This document shows, piece after piece, positions 10,601 through 22,860 of a DNA stretch of 64,000 nt (positions within the stretch are counted from its first letter, which is position 1; the number at the start of each line of letters is the position of its first letter). The stretch spans positions 26,122,131 through 26,186,130 of the forward strand of contig NC_068971.1 of NCBI RefSeq assembly GCF_016808095.1, read 5' to 3'. The notes beneath the pieces are model-generated. The model made no database searches, had not been told where the DNA came from, and saw only the letters and a program-made list of their open reading frames with translations. The position numbers were made by a program, and so were the translations under genes. Source of the DNA: Vigna angularis. Lineage: Eukaryota; Streptophyta; Magnoliopsida; Fabales; Fabaceae.

Positions 10601-11059
10601 ACCTATACAAAGATAGAAGAAAAACTAAATCATTATTTATAAAAATTTGTATGAGATAAATAAATTTGTAAGAACATTATGGTTGAAGTCAGAGGTAAGC
10701 AATAAACAATCAAGTATAATAAATAATTAAAAAAATTGAACGGTGACTATAAAATTGCATTTAAGTTTATTCTAAACTTAATAAAACTTTCTTGTAAACT
10801 TAAATGTTTCTTTTATTTTCATCTCGACTATTTTATTCTTCATCCCAACATCATGTATAATAACTCTTCTCTAATATGTTTGTTTTTTTCATGAATAATC
10901 GAATTATTTTTTCTTCATGGCCAACTTTACTTTCATTATGGTCGACTTGTTTTCTGCTAGTTAGCTTGGTATTAAGTAGGTTTTTATCAATAGGTGAACC
11001 TTCTTTTGAAAGATTGAAACCATGTACACTTATTATTGTGCTCAATCACATCGGTATGA

Positions 11060-12192
11060 ACGCTCCTTAAGCTTGGACCAATTTTTTTGACCTTCTTATC
11101 ATCAACAACAACTACCTCTTTCTCTTCAACATCCTCTTTTAGATAGTTGAATGTTTATTCTTTCCGTTCTAAATTTTTTTTAGCAAAATGCTTGCCCTTA
11201 CAATAGTTGTAACTCATATTCAGGTTACAATGCTTTGCATAATGACATACTTGCTACACTTAAAGCAGTTAATATTTGAGTTGCTTTGATCGATCTATTC
11301 TCTACTGACCTTATCTTTGTCTGAGCTAATTTTGTTAGTCAGTTTGTTCTTTGTCTTCTTCATATCCTCCATGACCTCTACCACTATGACCATGTCCTCT
11401 ACGTTCTTGACCTCTTCCTTTGCATCAAGTGTTCAGGGTATAGCCATAACACCTTATGTTGCTTTTGTTTAAGGTGTTTTTTTAAGGGATCTCATTTTCT
11501 TCTTCTTTTGGTGTTCGTGCACCATAAAAGACCCAACAAACTCTTTAACTGAGAGCGTTAACATATTCTTGAACTCCTCAATCACATTTACAAATTATCA
11601 AAGTCACCGATTAACTATCTTAAGATTTTGTTGACAACTCGAGTAGTGGGCAATGTTTCTCTAATAAGTTGGTTTCCACTCAAGTTATGTACTTGGACAC
11701 TCCTCCGGTCCCCTTCATCATTATGCACTTCAACCCGTTGTTAAGTGTTTGAAGCCAAACCTGCATCACTTTTATCTCCCTTGTACACTTTCTCCAGAAT
11801 GTCCTACGCTTATTTTTGAAGTTGTACTCATCAACAAGTCAATACAATATGTATAAGGCCGCCTTGTGCTTCATGTGCATTACTTTCAACGCATTATTTT
11901 AGGCATTGGTAAAACCAACAATGCTTTTTGGTTTTACAAAATCATCATCACCCACCTCCCAATTATCTTAGACACTAAAAAGAGCCTTCATGTATTGACT
12001 TCAAATGTAATAGTTGACAACTTTTGTCAACCTAGGCAGAATTGTAAAATTGACCACCTCACTTAAACTTCTCAATGAATGCTAATACACTCAAGCTCTC
12101 TAGCTCTGAAGCTAATTTATAGACAACAAATTTACTTTGTGAAAATCTGATTTACCTTTGTTGTTGTTATTGACTCATATTTGTAACCATTG
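11060..12192 (-). pseudogene. Decayed Copia-type gag relic
   Basis: On the minus strand a start-like ATG at 12192 is followed by a heavily interrupted sequence. Near 11180-11275 a CCHC zinc knuckle can still be read (Cys-Phe-Lys-Cys ... His ... Cys spacing, then a second Cys-rich stretch). Tyr/Gln- and Arg/Gly-rich segments nearby (11380-11430) fit the region before the knuckle. There are many stops and frameshifts. No LTRs, integrase or reverse transcriptase were seen beside it. This is an old Ty1/Copia gag fragment; identity rests mainly on the knuckle. Confidence 0.5.
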
Positions 12193-12695
12193 TACTTAAA
12201 ATAAACAAAACGACTAAAAACGATTAACACATTCACTATTTATAAGACTCGAACTACTAATACATTAACTATGCATAGAAATCTAATGACTAATACATTA
12301 ACTACTCATAAAACTCTAACAAGACTCTAACAGATAATACAGTTAAGTCCAAGTTCAATACTCAAAGTATACGGAATCAAATTATAAGAAGTAACTAATA
12401 TTATTGGAGGTCAATATAATATATTTAAATTAAATATAATTTTAATGTATAATCTCCATATAAAAATATTAGAGTTTGTTCTTTATCGGTTGTAAGATAG
12501 TTTTAACTAGTTCCTCTCGTTACACAATCTTTATCTTGCACAAGTCAACAAATGACATACAACAACAATGTTCTCTTTAATCACAAATAACATTTACCTC
12601 TGTTATTGGAGAATAAACATCCGAAAAGTTTGTTATTAGTCGAGAGATTGAAAAACAAACATCTATTCATAAATATCAACAAAACATTAGTGTAA

Positions 12696-13476
12696 CACTA
12701 GTGCAAAAACATCGTATAACGTCACACGTTCAACGTCTAACCACTCAATAGCCAACGTTAAAAATGACTGGTAGCAATTTTGTAAATAAATGCAATTATT
12801 AAACGTCGTTTAGAATTATAATTCAACGTAAAAAGATATAAAACGTTGAATGTCTCAGCGTTAGACGTCAAAAGGTTAGTGAATTCAATAAAAATTTGAG
12901 CGGGAGATTGAAAATTCATTCACTTTATCTTAGCGCGCGAGACCCTCTTCTCTGCTCAAACTTTTCTCGAACGAAGTTTGACAACTATCACATGTAATCT
13001 TTCTTTCATTTGATACAAATGCATGTTAATTAACTACTTTAGGTATAATTTTCGTTTTGTTTTCACCGATTATTTTTGTGTTTTTGTCTTTCATAGACGC
13101 ATTCTACTTTCTCTCTCACTGGTGGCAATACTTTATTTCGATGAACCTACCTTTTGAAGGTTAGTTTTCGTTTTCGTTTTGAAAAACTTATTTGTTGAAC
13201 TTGTTTGTTGTTTGTTAATGTTATTTGTTGTTGATTCTATATTACCATTCATAGTTCTTTGTTTTTCAGGTCTCGTAGAGTTGTAAAAAAGGATTACAAT
13301 TAATTAAAAAAATAAAAAAATTGATTAACGTCGTATATTGACAAAATTCGACGTTAAAAACGTCAATTTAACGTCTCCCAATATGACGTCGTTCTCGAAT
13401 TCGACGTGAAAGACCAAAAATATTCGACGTGAAAGACCAAAAATATTCGACGTTGTACGCTGTTTTTGTACTAGTG
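12696..13476. mobile_element. Non-autonomous CACTA (En/Spm) element
   Basis: The 781-bp element starts CACTAGTGCAAAAACA and ends TGTTTTTGTACTAGTG, which are 15/16 matching terminal inverted repeats. It has a 3-bp target duplication TAA at 693-695 and 477-479 of the respective kilobases (12693-12695 and 13477-13479). Both subterminal regions are full of ACGT-core motifs (AACGTC, GACGTT, CGACGT), as expected for transposase-binding repeats of CACTA elements. No transposase frame exists, so it would depend on a partner in trans. Confidence 0.88.
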
Positions 13477-13484
13477 TAAGGAGA

Positions 13485-14110
13485 TATGATTCCATTTTAT
13501 TTTCATTATAAAATAACTCAAGCTTTAGCCCCTGTTCACTTGAATGGATTTGAGGGAGAGTGATTGAGTGAATTTGAAGGTAAATTTTTTGTTGTTTATT
13601 TGAATGAATTTTGGAGGTAAGTTGAGAGTGGATTTGGAAGTAAAGTGTATGAGAATTAGTATAAAATTTCTGTTTTGTGATGTGGTATATGTTATACAAA
13701 TGTATATGGGTTGGAGTATCAAAATACTCTATTATAAAAATTCCTTTACCGATTAAAAAATAAATAAAAATCTATCCTTAGAAAGAAAAACCTTAAAAAT
13801 AGTAAATGTAGTGATGAGGTTGTGGCCGAGACTCTCCCATTTCTTAGAAGCATAGGAATGACGTGGAATTGGGGATATAAAATTGTCACGATTAGGTTGA
13901 ACGTTTTAAACTAACGAATATCAGCATAACTTTAGTAGAAGGAAATAGGATTTCATTTTATTGTCATTATAAAATATCTCAAGCTGCACTTAGAATATGA
14001 GGGGAGAGTTATGCATATTTTCAATTTTGTGATGTGATATATGATATACAAATGTATACGGGCCGGGTTGCAGTATGTGAATACTCTATTTATAAAAATT
14101 CCTTCATAGA
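13485..14110 (+). repeat. Split direct duplication
   Basis: The block around TTTTATTTTCATTATAAAATA (13493) recurs at 13954, and the block from TTTTGTGATGTG to TATAAAAATTCCTT (13673-13745) recurs at 14027-14104. The first copy carries an extra segment of about 145 bp (about 13516-13660) made of GAATTTG/GGAGG-like words, probably a small insertion. Confidence 0.7.
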
Positions 14111-14139
14111 AATGAGGGGGAATTGAGGATGGTATTAGT

Positions 14140-14440
14140 CATCAAATATGTGATATTATTATCACATTAGAAAAACTTGATTAAATATACTATTAAATGC
14201 GGTATATAAATAATCCTGCACAAGAAAAAACTAAAAACAATTATGATAAAATCAGTTACTAAAAAGAAAAATTTGAAAGATTAGTTTAAAAGTCAGTATA
14301 TAATTTTGACATCATAAGAGAAAATACCAAAAATTAACATCTAATACTATCTTAGTAATTAAATATGTGTGATATTGTTATTAACTTGATTAAATGTACT
14401 ACAAGCAAAATATATAAATAATCCTGTAGAAAAGAAAAAA
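14140..14440 (+). repeat. Direct duplication, spacing about 205 bp
   Basis: AAATATGTGATATTATTATC (14145) and the following TATATAAATAATCCTG (14203) recur as diverged copies at about 14358 and 14411. These are two units of a short local duplication. Confidence 0.6.
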
Positions 14441-17400
14441 AAGAACGTAACAAAAATATGTAATTGTTACAATCAAATTCAATTTCCAGACAATTTATGT
14501 TAATAATATATTAATATCAATTTCAGTTTTCAGATGTTAATATGCTATTAATAAGATTGCCACTGCAAAACCATCACGAAGACAATGCAGAGACCTACCT
14601 ATAAGCTGATTGTGTAATGTGCAGTAAGTTTAAGACTACTAAGCCAACTAGTGTAATATTAATTGTATATGTATTAAGAGTAGATTATGCTGAATGGGGA
14701 GAAGTTAAAGTTGTGCAAATAAAGATGAATTTGGAGTCTTTGTGAAGGTTGAACCCAAATACTTTTGTTAACATTATATTTTACAAATAAAATAAATGCG
14801 AGTAAACTTTATTTTTCTTATAATTTTAATTACTTACAGTTAGTTGTTGTATACTATAAATTCTTTAAATTAAGTCTCTCACATCAAAATTTCAATTCAA
14901 TTAAGATGTGTTAGATATTTTACATATAATTTATTTGTATAATTTAGAAAAACAAAATATTTAAATATTTAAATATAAGTGGAAAACTAAATGTATAAAA
15001 TATAAATTTTACTTTAAATATTTCTATGTAAATATTTTATATGTTTATTTCATGAATCTACGTATATCAATTGTACATAAGGACTTTACTTTGTTAATTG
15101 TAAAATGGACTTTTTGGATTAGACTCACCATGAATAAAGTATTTGCAAGTGAGCTCGTGAGAGAAGAAACTGCTTCCTTGCAATTATATTCTAAATGAAT
15201 TACTCAAAAAAGAAAGGAGTGGTGACTCATAAAAAATAAATTAATTAAGTATGAATAACAAATCCCAGACAAAATACCACCTAATCCTCTGAAATTTCTA
15301 TTTCAAAATTCGGATATCCCTAAGCAATAATTTCTAATTAACGAATTAAATTCTTGTTAAACATAGAATTCCCAGACAAGTTCATAAACAACTAATATTC
15401 TCTTGTCATTCTATAGTTCTATTATTCATCGCTAATTAAGTTGAAAAGCGACATTTATGCACATGTGCACTCTGCAATATGCTACACCAATTTTCATTTT
15501 CAGATCTCTCTCTTTTGTATTTTATAAGGAAAATTAAATTATTGAATTAATTAAGTTGAAAAATAATGTCACCAAGTCAGAAGTCTCTTCTTAAAAAATA
15601 CGCCAAAAAGTCTTATTTTAATACACAGTTATTACTGACATTAAAAGAATACCAAATATAAGACCTTAAAAAAAATACAAAATATTAGACTTCGTTTTCA
15701 AGACCCAAAATATATTACTTTTAAACTAGACCTACTTGTAGAACATATATTAATTTTTAGAACTAAAAAAGGATGAATTATCTTTGTCCAAACAATGATT
15801 AATTGAAATTCATGCAAATTACTTGTTATGTTTTATATGAAAATCATTTGAGTTGTTGATCATAATAATATATTTGTATTCTGAATGAATTTTTTATTGT
15901 TAAGAATCTAAATATCACTTTTGGTGGTATGTCATAAAATTATGATTTGTTTGTTGATATGTCTTTTTTAAAAGGATGTTACTTTCATTAATCGTTTTCA
16001 AAGTTTCCAATAACAGCTACATTCTTCATATAGTAATTATGAGACAATCTTTAACTTTGTGATGTCTAAAAAGATCATTTTGTAGGTTAATTTAAATTAG
16101 CTTCTAGATGAACTAATATTTTTAATGAAAAAAAATATTTTAATACGGAAGATAATGGTAAATCAATTTAAACTATAAGAAAACCTTATACGAATAGTTT
16201 AAAAGTAAGTTAATACTAAATTCTCCAAAATAAAAACTTTTAAAAGATAAGTTTTAAAAATATATGAAGTTCAAACTCATATTAATAATAAGTGTTTTCT
16301 ATTTATGTGTGAGATGTAACTTATATTATAAATTTAGTGTAGTCTTTATATTTTTCTTTTTTAATAAAATCTTCATATAAATAATAATAATGTCTAATAT
16401 CAACCTATTTAAAATATACATGAGTCTATTTAGAATATGCATAGAAAAGAAAAAGAAAAAGTATAGCTAGAGATATGTGTATGCATATACATTTGCTGAG
16501 GGATACAGATTAGAAAAGAATAGGATGCGTAGGCTATTCTAAAATGTCTTTTGTACAAAGTAAACTTCTGCAATTTTCTTATATTTTTTAAGAAGATATT
16601 ATAGTATGGGAGATATTACAAATGTAATTTTTTAAGAAGAAAAAAAAAATAAGACAAATGAATTTTCCTAATTCATATAAAAAAATGTAAAAAGGAAATA
16701 AAATAAAAGTAAATTAATACATTATGTACCTTCTCTTACAAAACCCAACAATAGGAAGCCTATAAAAATAAGTGGGTTTTAATGAACCATTATAGGTAAA
16801 AATAAAAGATAGGATTCTAGTTCCATCAAATTCTCATTGAAGGTATCCATCAGGAAAAATAAAAGAGTACTATATCACCTCCCAACCTAGCTGCATCGAT
16901 TATGCAGAAGATTTGAGTGGCTATGGTTAATTCGTAGGGAAGTTGGAGTTCAGACATTATAATTGAAAGAGGTTGTCATTGTGTGTACCTAATTCATGCA
17001 TACAGAAGAAGAAACAAAAATTGCGTTGCAAGGTCCAATGAGTTTTGTTGGGATAATATTCTCCCTGTGAATATAAAAAAGCAAAGCATAATGTCACAAT
17101 GTCACAGCCTATTCTTTAAACAGATTGATTCTGGAGTAGGTGGCAGATTTTGGAGGGATTTAGGAAAGAGTGAGGAAAAGAAAAAAGGTGAGACAGAATG
17201 TTAGCAAATGGATTTATGCGCGAGGGAATAAGGATACCAACCATTGCAACAAATCTGATGAAGATGAGAATAATACAAAGTAAAAGGGAATCAATGTTGG
17301 GATGTATCTGACTTTATATGCCTTTGAAACGCTCAACTATGTTTTATATATTGCTAACTTTACTCATATGTCAGTGAGGTACTGAATAGGAAAACGAGCT

Positions 17401-17994
17401 CACAATATTCCATGCAGTTCTTAGTAGGATCCTTCACCCTCAAACCCCACATGCATGCACTAATCTCAATACTCCAACTATAACATTTACACACACTATC
17501 AAAAATTCTTTTATGCTCCGTTGAAACCTATCCACCACCTTAGGATGGAAGTAGGGGACCCACATAATCAGTAGAGGAAGCATGCATCAATGGTAAATAT
17601 ATATGTACAGTGCATGCATGGAAAGCTTCTTCAGCAACTTACAAGAAAATTCACATAAAAAACTATGAATCTGTTGTATTTTCAAACAAATATTGACATA
17701 GAAACCTGGAAATTGAAACTATAATTTTGAGTACAGTTTTCACGAGCAAATAATGAGTTATTCTCATTAACTCATTGGGAGAAACCTCCTTGCAAGTTCT
17801 GCCAATTATAAATGTATATAGAACTAATCTTTGTGGCCTGATTTGTGGCACAAGACAGATTTTCTATGTGGCATAAAAACAAAGAAACGAAATTAAACTA
17901 CAGGGTGCAACCTAACCTAAGCTGATTATCTGTTACAAAATGTCTCATATTACTCCATACAATGCTTTAAAATAGGTTGTACAATCACATGAGT

Positions 17995-18032
<38 letters not shown>

Positions 18033-18302
18033 TTCACATGTTCCTACTAAAAAATTAGAACCGCAATCTTTCTTAGATGCCTTTAAATGATCCAAGTAAA
18101 TCGATGCAAACATCAATTATATATAATTGCACTCTTTAATGAGCTAGCTTAGTTGAGATTGCCATATTGTTATTATCACACATCCAATGAAACATGAAAA
18201 TCTTCCTTACATTGTATCATAAGAAATAAACAAGGAACAAGGGGGAAATCAGAAAATAGTAAAATTATATTTATTAACAATATCCGTGCTTCAAATGTTT
18301 TA
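14441..18302. other. AT-rich intergenic sequence
   Basis: I see no gene, RNA gene or bounded element here. There is a (TA)n run at about 17999-18029. The last few hundred bases before 18303 would hold the 3' UTR of the SUPERMAN-like gene. Confidence 0.5.
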
Positions 18303-19223
18303 CTATACCTCGGACCTATGACCAAGCCTTAGCTCCAGATCTAGCTCTTCTATAGAGCTAGGGCTAAAATCAAACGTCTCTGACTGCACATGATCCTTAT
18401 CAACCGAACATGATTTGGGGAAGAATGGAATGGATGAAGCTTCTGATTTTCTCTTCTTGAAACTTGTATCTGTCTCTTTATTCTCAGACTGCACAACTGG
18501 GTGAGCTCGACTCATAAACAAGTTCATGCTCACACCCACCTCAGTTTTACCCTTATCACCCTCACTCCTACACCCAGAATCGAATCCCTGCAATTTTTTC
18601 TCAACACTAGCTTCAAGATCGAGCCTACTCGAACAAAATCTGAAGTCATCAGTTAAATTTGGCCAGGATTTGGAAGAAAGAGAAGGGGAAGACTCATGAC
18701 ATCCTTTGAAAATTGAAGAACTATTGTATTGTGGAATCTGGGGTTTCTCTCTGCATCTTTTGTTAACTGGTGTGCATAAAACTTTGGAAGGTGAAGCAAC
18801 AACATGAGAATAAGGATCAGAATTAGGGTTAGTGTTATGAGCCAATCCACTGATAGAAGGTGGGTATAAGTAACCCAACGAAGTGAAAGAAATTTGAACC
18901 GAATTCTGGGCTTGAGTTTTCTCAAGATCATAATTGAGGATTTCATTCTGAGGGCTATGTGGCTGCTTTAGTCTTGCTCTATCTCTTCTATGAACATTCA
19001 TATGACCTCCTAAAGCTTGTGCTGACCTAAATTCCCTTGTACAAAAGGTACAAGAATATGATCGTGGTGGCCACACACAACCAGACCAAGCAGCATCTTT
19101 TGCAAAGGCTTGCTCTTCCCATGAGTGGTCATCACAGGAAGGGTAATCAGTAGAAGAACCATGAAGACTAGAGCTCAAAGAGTACTTTCTCTTACTCCTG
19201 ATCAAACATTGACCCTCCTCCAT
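18303..19223 (-). CDS. C2H2 zinc-finger transcription factor, SUPERMAN/ZFP10-like, with EAR motif
   Basis: An intact, intronless frame of 306 residues. It has one C2H2 finger with ligands Cys58, Cys61, His74 and His78, preceded by WPPRSYSC. The finger reads [18 protein letters not shown] and is followed by the basic DRARLKQ, which is the SUPERMAN/ZFP10/ZFP11 type. A basic KKRK near 256-259 is a likely nuclear-localisation signal. The C-terminus ends with the EAR repressor motif LDLELRLG (294-301). The middle is Ser-rich and low in structure. Family members are nuclear repressors in flower and organ development; the exact role here is inferred only. It shares strand and architecture with the TAC1-like gene at 7234. 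The start is the first ATG of the frame and follows a CT-rich leader. No disabling change is seen. Confidence 0.93.
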   Translation of the reverse strand: MEEGQCLIRSKRKYSLSSSLHGSSTDYPSCDDHSWEEQAFAKDAAWSGCVWPPRSYSCTFCTREFRSAQALGGHMNVHRRDRARLKQPHSPQNEILNYDLEKTQAQNSVQISFTSLGYLYPPSISGLAHNTNPNSDPYSHVVASPSKVLCTPVNKRCREKPQIPQYNSSSIFKGCHESSPSLSSKSWPNLTDDFRFCSSRLDLEASVEKKLQGFDSGCRSEGDKGKTEVGVSMNLFMSRAHPVVQSENKETDTSFKKRKSEASSIPFFPKSCSVDKDHVQSETFDFSPSSIEELDLELRLGHRSEV

Positions 19224-19301
19224 TGTGAGAGTTTGTTCACCTTGATTCAGGAAAAGAAAAAGTGAAGGGAATTTTGAGATTGTAGATATGGGAATTGAAA
19301 A

Positions 19302-19307
19302 CTACAT
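19302..19307 (-). promoter_or_regulatory. Minimal start-stop upstream ORF (ATGTAG)
   Basis: In the probable 5' UTR of the SUPERMAN-like gene the minus strand reads ATG immediately followed by TAG, about 80 bp before the true ATG. AUG-stop elements of this kind can reduce translation of the main frame. It matters only if transcription starts upstream of it. Confidence 0.4.
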
Positions 19308-19404
19308 GAGTCTACACTGTTGGAGGAGCCTGAGATAGATGAGGAGAGAGAGAGTTTTTGGAAGGTGAAGTAGTTGGTACTCTACCTTCAATGTCTCGGA
19401 CTAT

Positions 19405-19416
19405 AGCTAATATATT
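19405..19416 (-). promoter_or_regulatory. Candidate TATA box of the SUPERMAN-like gene
   Basis: The minus strand reads AAAAATATATTAGC about 185 bp before the ATG. It is followed by a CT-rich leader (CTCTCTCTCTCC, 19341-19352) typical of plant 5' UTRs. Confidence 0.4.
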
Positions 19417-19429
19417 TTTTATTTTATGG

Positions 19430-20421
19430 TTGGCTTCCAACATTTGTATGAATACTCCAAGTTCCCGTTTTCCTGCATTTTCTGTGTGAGAGAATGCGAT
19501 ACAAAATTATTCTTGTGGGTCCTTAAATTAGTTGTGTGAGATGGCCACAGAGTATTACATTCTCAAATCGAGAAATCTGACTGAAATATCCTCTTTTGAC
19601 GCAGCAATGACTAGAAAATTATTCTTGTGCCGTTTGGTTTTCTGATGCTTCTAGTCAAAATATTATTATTATTATTTGATCGGAAAACATAATAAATTAT
19701 AATTAATTTTATCTTATAAGAGTGTGTCTAAAATGTCCCTCATTTAACTGATGTTTTATTTTAAAGTTTTTTAATATCAAATTTTTAGAAAGAACATTTT
19801 AGATTGATTTTCAAATGAATTAGTATAATTATAATTTTTCTATTTAACTTTATTAATTTGTGTGAATTAGTTTTTGTTATTTGAGTCTAGATATTATAAA
19901 GAATCGTTCCTCCGGCAAAAGATTGGGTTTCTCTCTAGGTGAGATTTCTCTCTACTTTTTCATTATAATTACTTTTAGTTGATATGAAATCTAACCTGAA
20001 TTGAATTTATGAAGTTGTAAAAATAATTTGATTACTTATGATGAAGTAACTCTAAATTATTTTTGCATCAAAATCATTAACTAATTACTCTGGTTAAAGA
20101 TTAAGTTGTGTATGAACACAAAACTGAATACGAAAAAAAAAATCCTCCATCATAACCACATCAGTACATTTAACCCACTAATATTTCAATTTTTTGAAGG
20201 AAATGATAAAATATCTAACACGGAGAAGAAGGTCATACTGTTTAGCTTACTACCACGATCCTAAAAACCTCTAACTCAAAGTAGGAATAACATGTTGAAA
20301 GTTAGATGAGATGGCTATATAGCCTTGATAAAAAAACACTAAAAATATGTAATACCAATTACAAAGATATTATATTATACTAAAATATATATCGAAAACA
20401 TCAACTAAAAATAAGGTCAAT

Positions 20422-20485
<64 letters not shown>

Positions 20486-22299
20486 TATAAATCTTATTTT
20501 ATAAGATGGTTTCTAAGATTGAGTTGGGTTTAAATTCTATTTTTATATATGGTATTAAAGTTGTAAATTAGAGTATATTCTAACGAAGTTTGTTGGATTT
20601 ATTGTTCCACCTATTATCAGACAGCTCATTAATTTAGTCTTACGTTTAGATGTACATGTCTCAATGTAAGGGGATGTGTCAGAAACTTTGACCAGAGATA
20701 ATGACAATTTACAATATATAAGTGAATACAAAACTTATCTTATAATCTAGTTTGGTTGTTTTCAATTAGACTTAAAATTCACTTCTTAATAATATACAAA
20801 GTACCGAAAAAGATAGAATCAATAAATAGAAAAATGAAGGGCTCAAAAGCAACAAAACCATACACACACTTGTAACATAAAATGTAAGTAATATACCACT
20901 TTATTGACTTGAGAGAAGCCATGTACAACTTATATGTGTAAAAAAAATGAGAGAGGATATGGAGAATTTAATAGAGATAAAGCAAAAAATTTTATTAGTA
21001 AAGTACTCAGGATAGTCAAATTTGTATACATTTGTATAACATATGTCAATTCACAAAACATGAAATATGTAAATGGAACTCTCTTCTTTTATTCTAAGTC
21101 TCTAAGTAGACCAATAGCCCCTTAAGGACAAGAGTACGATGCCAACAGAATACTTTAACAAAACACACATAATCCTTTTATAGTATTTTTATAGATAACG
21201 AAATCCTATCTTATACTAAGGTTGTGATATTCATGAGTAAATGTTCATCCTTCAGTATGAGTTTTATGAAGTGGTGTTACTTTACATATATACATACAAA
21301 CTTGTTCCTTGATTTTTTTAATTAATATTTGAGTATCCATCTAATATTGAATTGGTGCTTACGTATTGAAAGAAATTTTAATACTTTTCCTATTAGCTAT
21401 TAGCTATTGTATTTGGAGGAAGATTTCTAAAGATTACTAGCAAATATTGGTATTAGAGGACAATAGATGAATGGTGCATCTCGATTGTTGCATGATGTAG
21501 GTCTCTCTATTTGATAACATGATTTTTATATATCATTTAATTTGAGTAATTAATTTTGTATTCTAAAAATGTTTATACGTTCACAATTCAATAAAATTAA
21601 GTCATTTGTTATTATATGTTTAAAATAAAACTGTAAAAATGACTTTCTATTTAAATTTTATTATATTAATATATATTTTTTATTGTAATGTGAATATTAT
21701 TAATTATAATTATTTGTTATATGTTAGGCATCTGAAAGTGTTCCTAATATAGGAAATGATCAACATGAAGATTCATGATTAAAGAATGTTGTTTGATTTT
21801 CATTTTGTCTAATTTTATGATTGTGAACAAATATGTTGTAATGTTTCGTAGTTTCACCCAAAATTAAATATGTTGTCTTATATTATTTCACCTTCAAGTT
21901 GTAAACTATGTACTTCTTTCCTTTAATGAATGTTATATTGATGATATAATAATATCATTTTAGAATATTTTTTGTTTTTCAATATTTGTATTTTTTATTT
22001 TCTCATGTATTTATGTGCTTTAAAAAAAGTCAATTTACATGCGTTAAAAAACGCAAATGATGAAATTAACAGGGGTTTAAAAACCCGAGAAAAAACCACT
22101 AAAAATGACAACTCACGTGACTGGAATGGAAGCACGAACGTGACACAGAAATGCAACAACGAAGATGGCGAAATGGAGGCACCAACACACATGAGAGGAT
22201 GTTTCGCCTGAGAGCAATGGACGAACAAAACCTTCGCTGCAGAGAGAAATGGATGTGCGACCAAGGAAGAAGAAAGAGGAACAATAGGGTAAAAAGTTT
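19430..22299. other. AT-rich intergenic sequence
   Basis: No gene recognised. A long (TA)n microsatellite lies at about 20429-20482. Several 60-90-codon frames between 21970 and 22300 overlap one another on opposite strands and have no family character. Confidence 0.5.
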
Positions 22300-22860
22300 T
22301 TACACCCTCTCTGGATTTGTATATTAAACTCTACTATCTCGGTTAATCCACTAACCGAAGCAATAAACATGTATAGGCCTTGGTTCTTCCAACAATCGAT
22401 GCCTATAAGCCTCAGAAAAAAAAAATAAAGAATATGAAATGACATTTTTGAAATAATCTTCAACTTATACACATCGGTGTACCGAGACATAAAGCCCTTT
22501 TAACACCGGCTCTTAGACAACCGAAGTCGTATGTTTTGAACAGGAAAAATTGAAACGTTCCATGAATCATGTGTCACTACTGGACATGACATATTGTCTC
22601 GGGTCCCCGGTGAACCAAGGTAGTAGAGCAGGATTCAAAAAGCTGTCAGGCCAAACGTCAATTCTGCAGAAATTTCTCAAGGTTTTAGGCATCAATTGGT
22701 GTTTGAACCGAGATCATATGTTGTATATGCCTCGGTTCCTGTTGAACTGAGTCATAAAAGTTAGCCTAATCTACGAAAATGTCACCGCGTTCTAATAGGC
22801 TTCGGTTCTGCCCAAACCGAGACCTATTACTCGATTTTAAATCTAGTTTTTTTACTAGTG
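22300..22860 (+). mobile_element. CACTA-type element remnant, one end preserved
   Basis: The segment ends CTAGTTTTTTTACTAGTG at 22860, a typical CACTA right terminus. It carries repeated TCGGTT / AACCGA words in both orientations (near 22337, 22355, 22700, 22733, 22800 and 22816), like subterminal repeats of En/Spm elements. No matching CACTAGTAAA left end was found upstream, so the left boundary is a guess and the element is probably truncated. Confidence 0.5.

Noticed and set aside
18653..18946. 97-codon minus-strand frame
   Set aside because: Out-of-frame shadow of the SUPERMAN-like gene.
21972..22490. Cluster of 60-125-codon frames on both strands
   Set aside because: Mutually overlapping, no family character, and next to CACTA debris.
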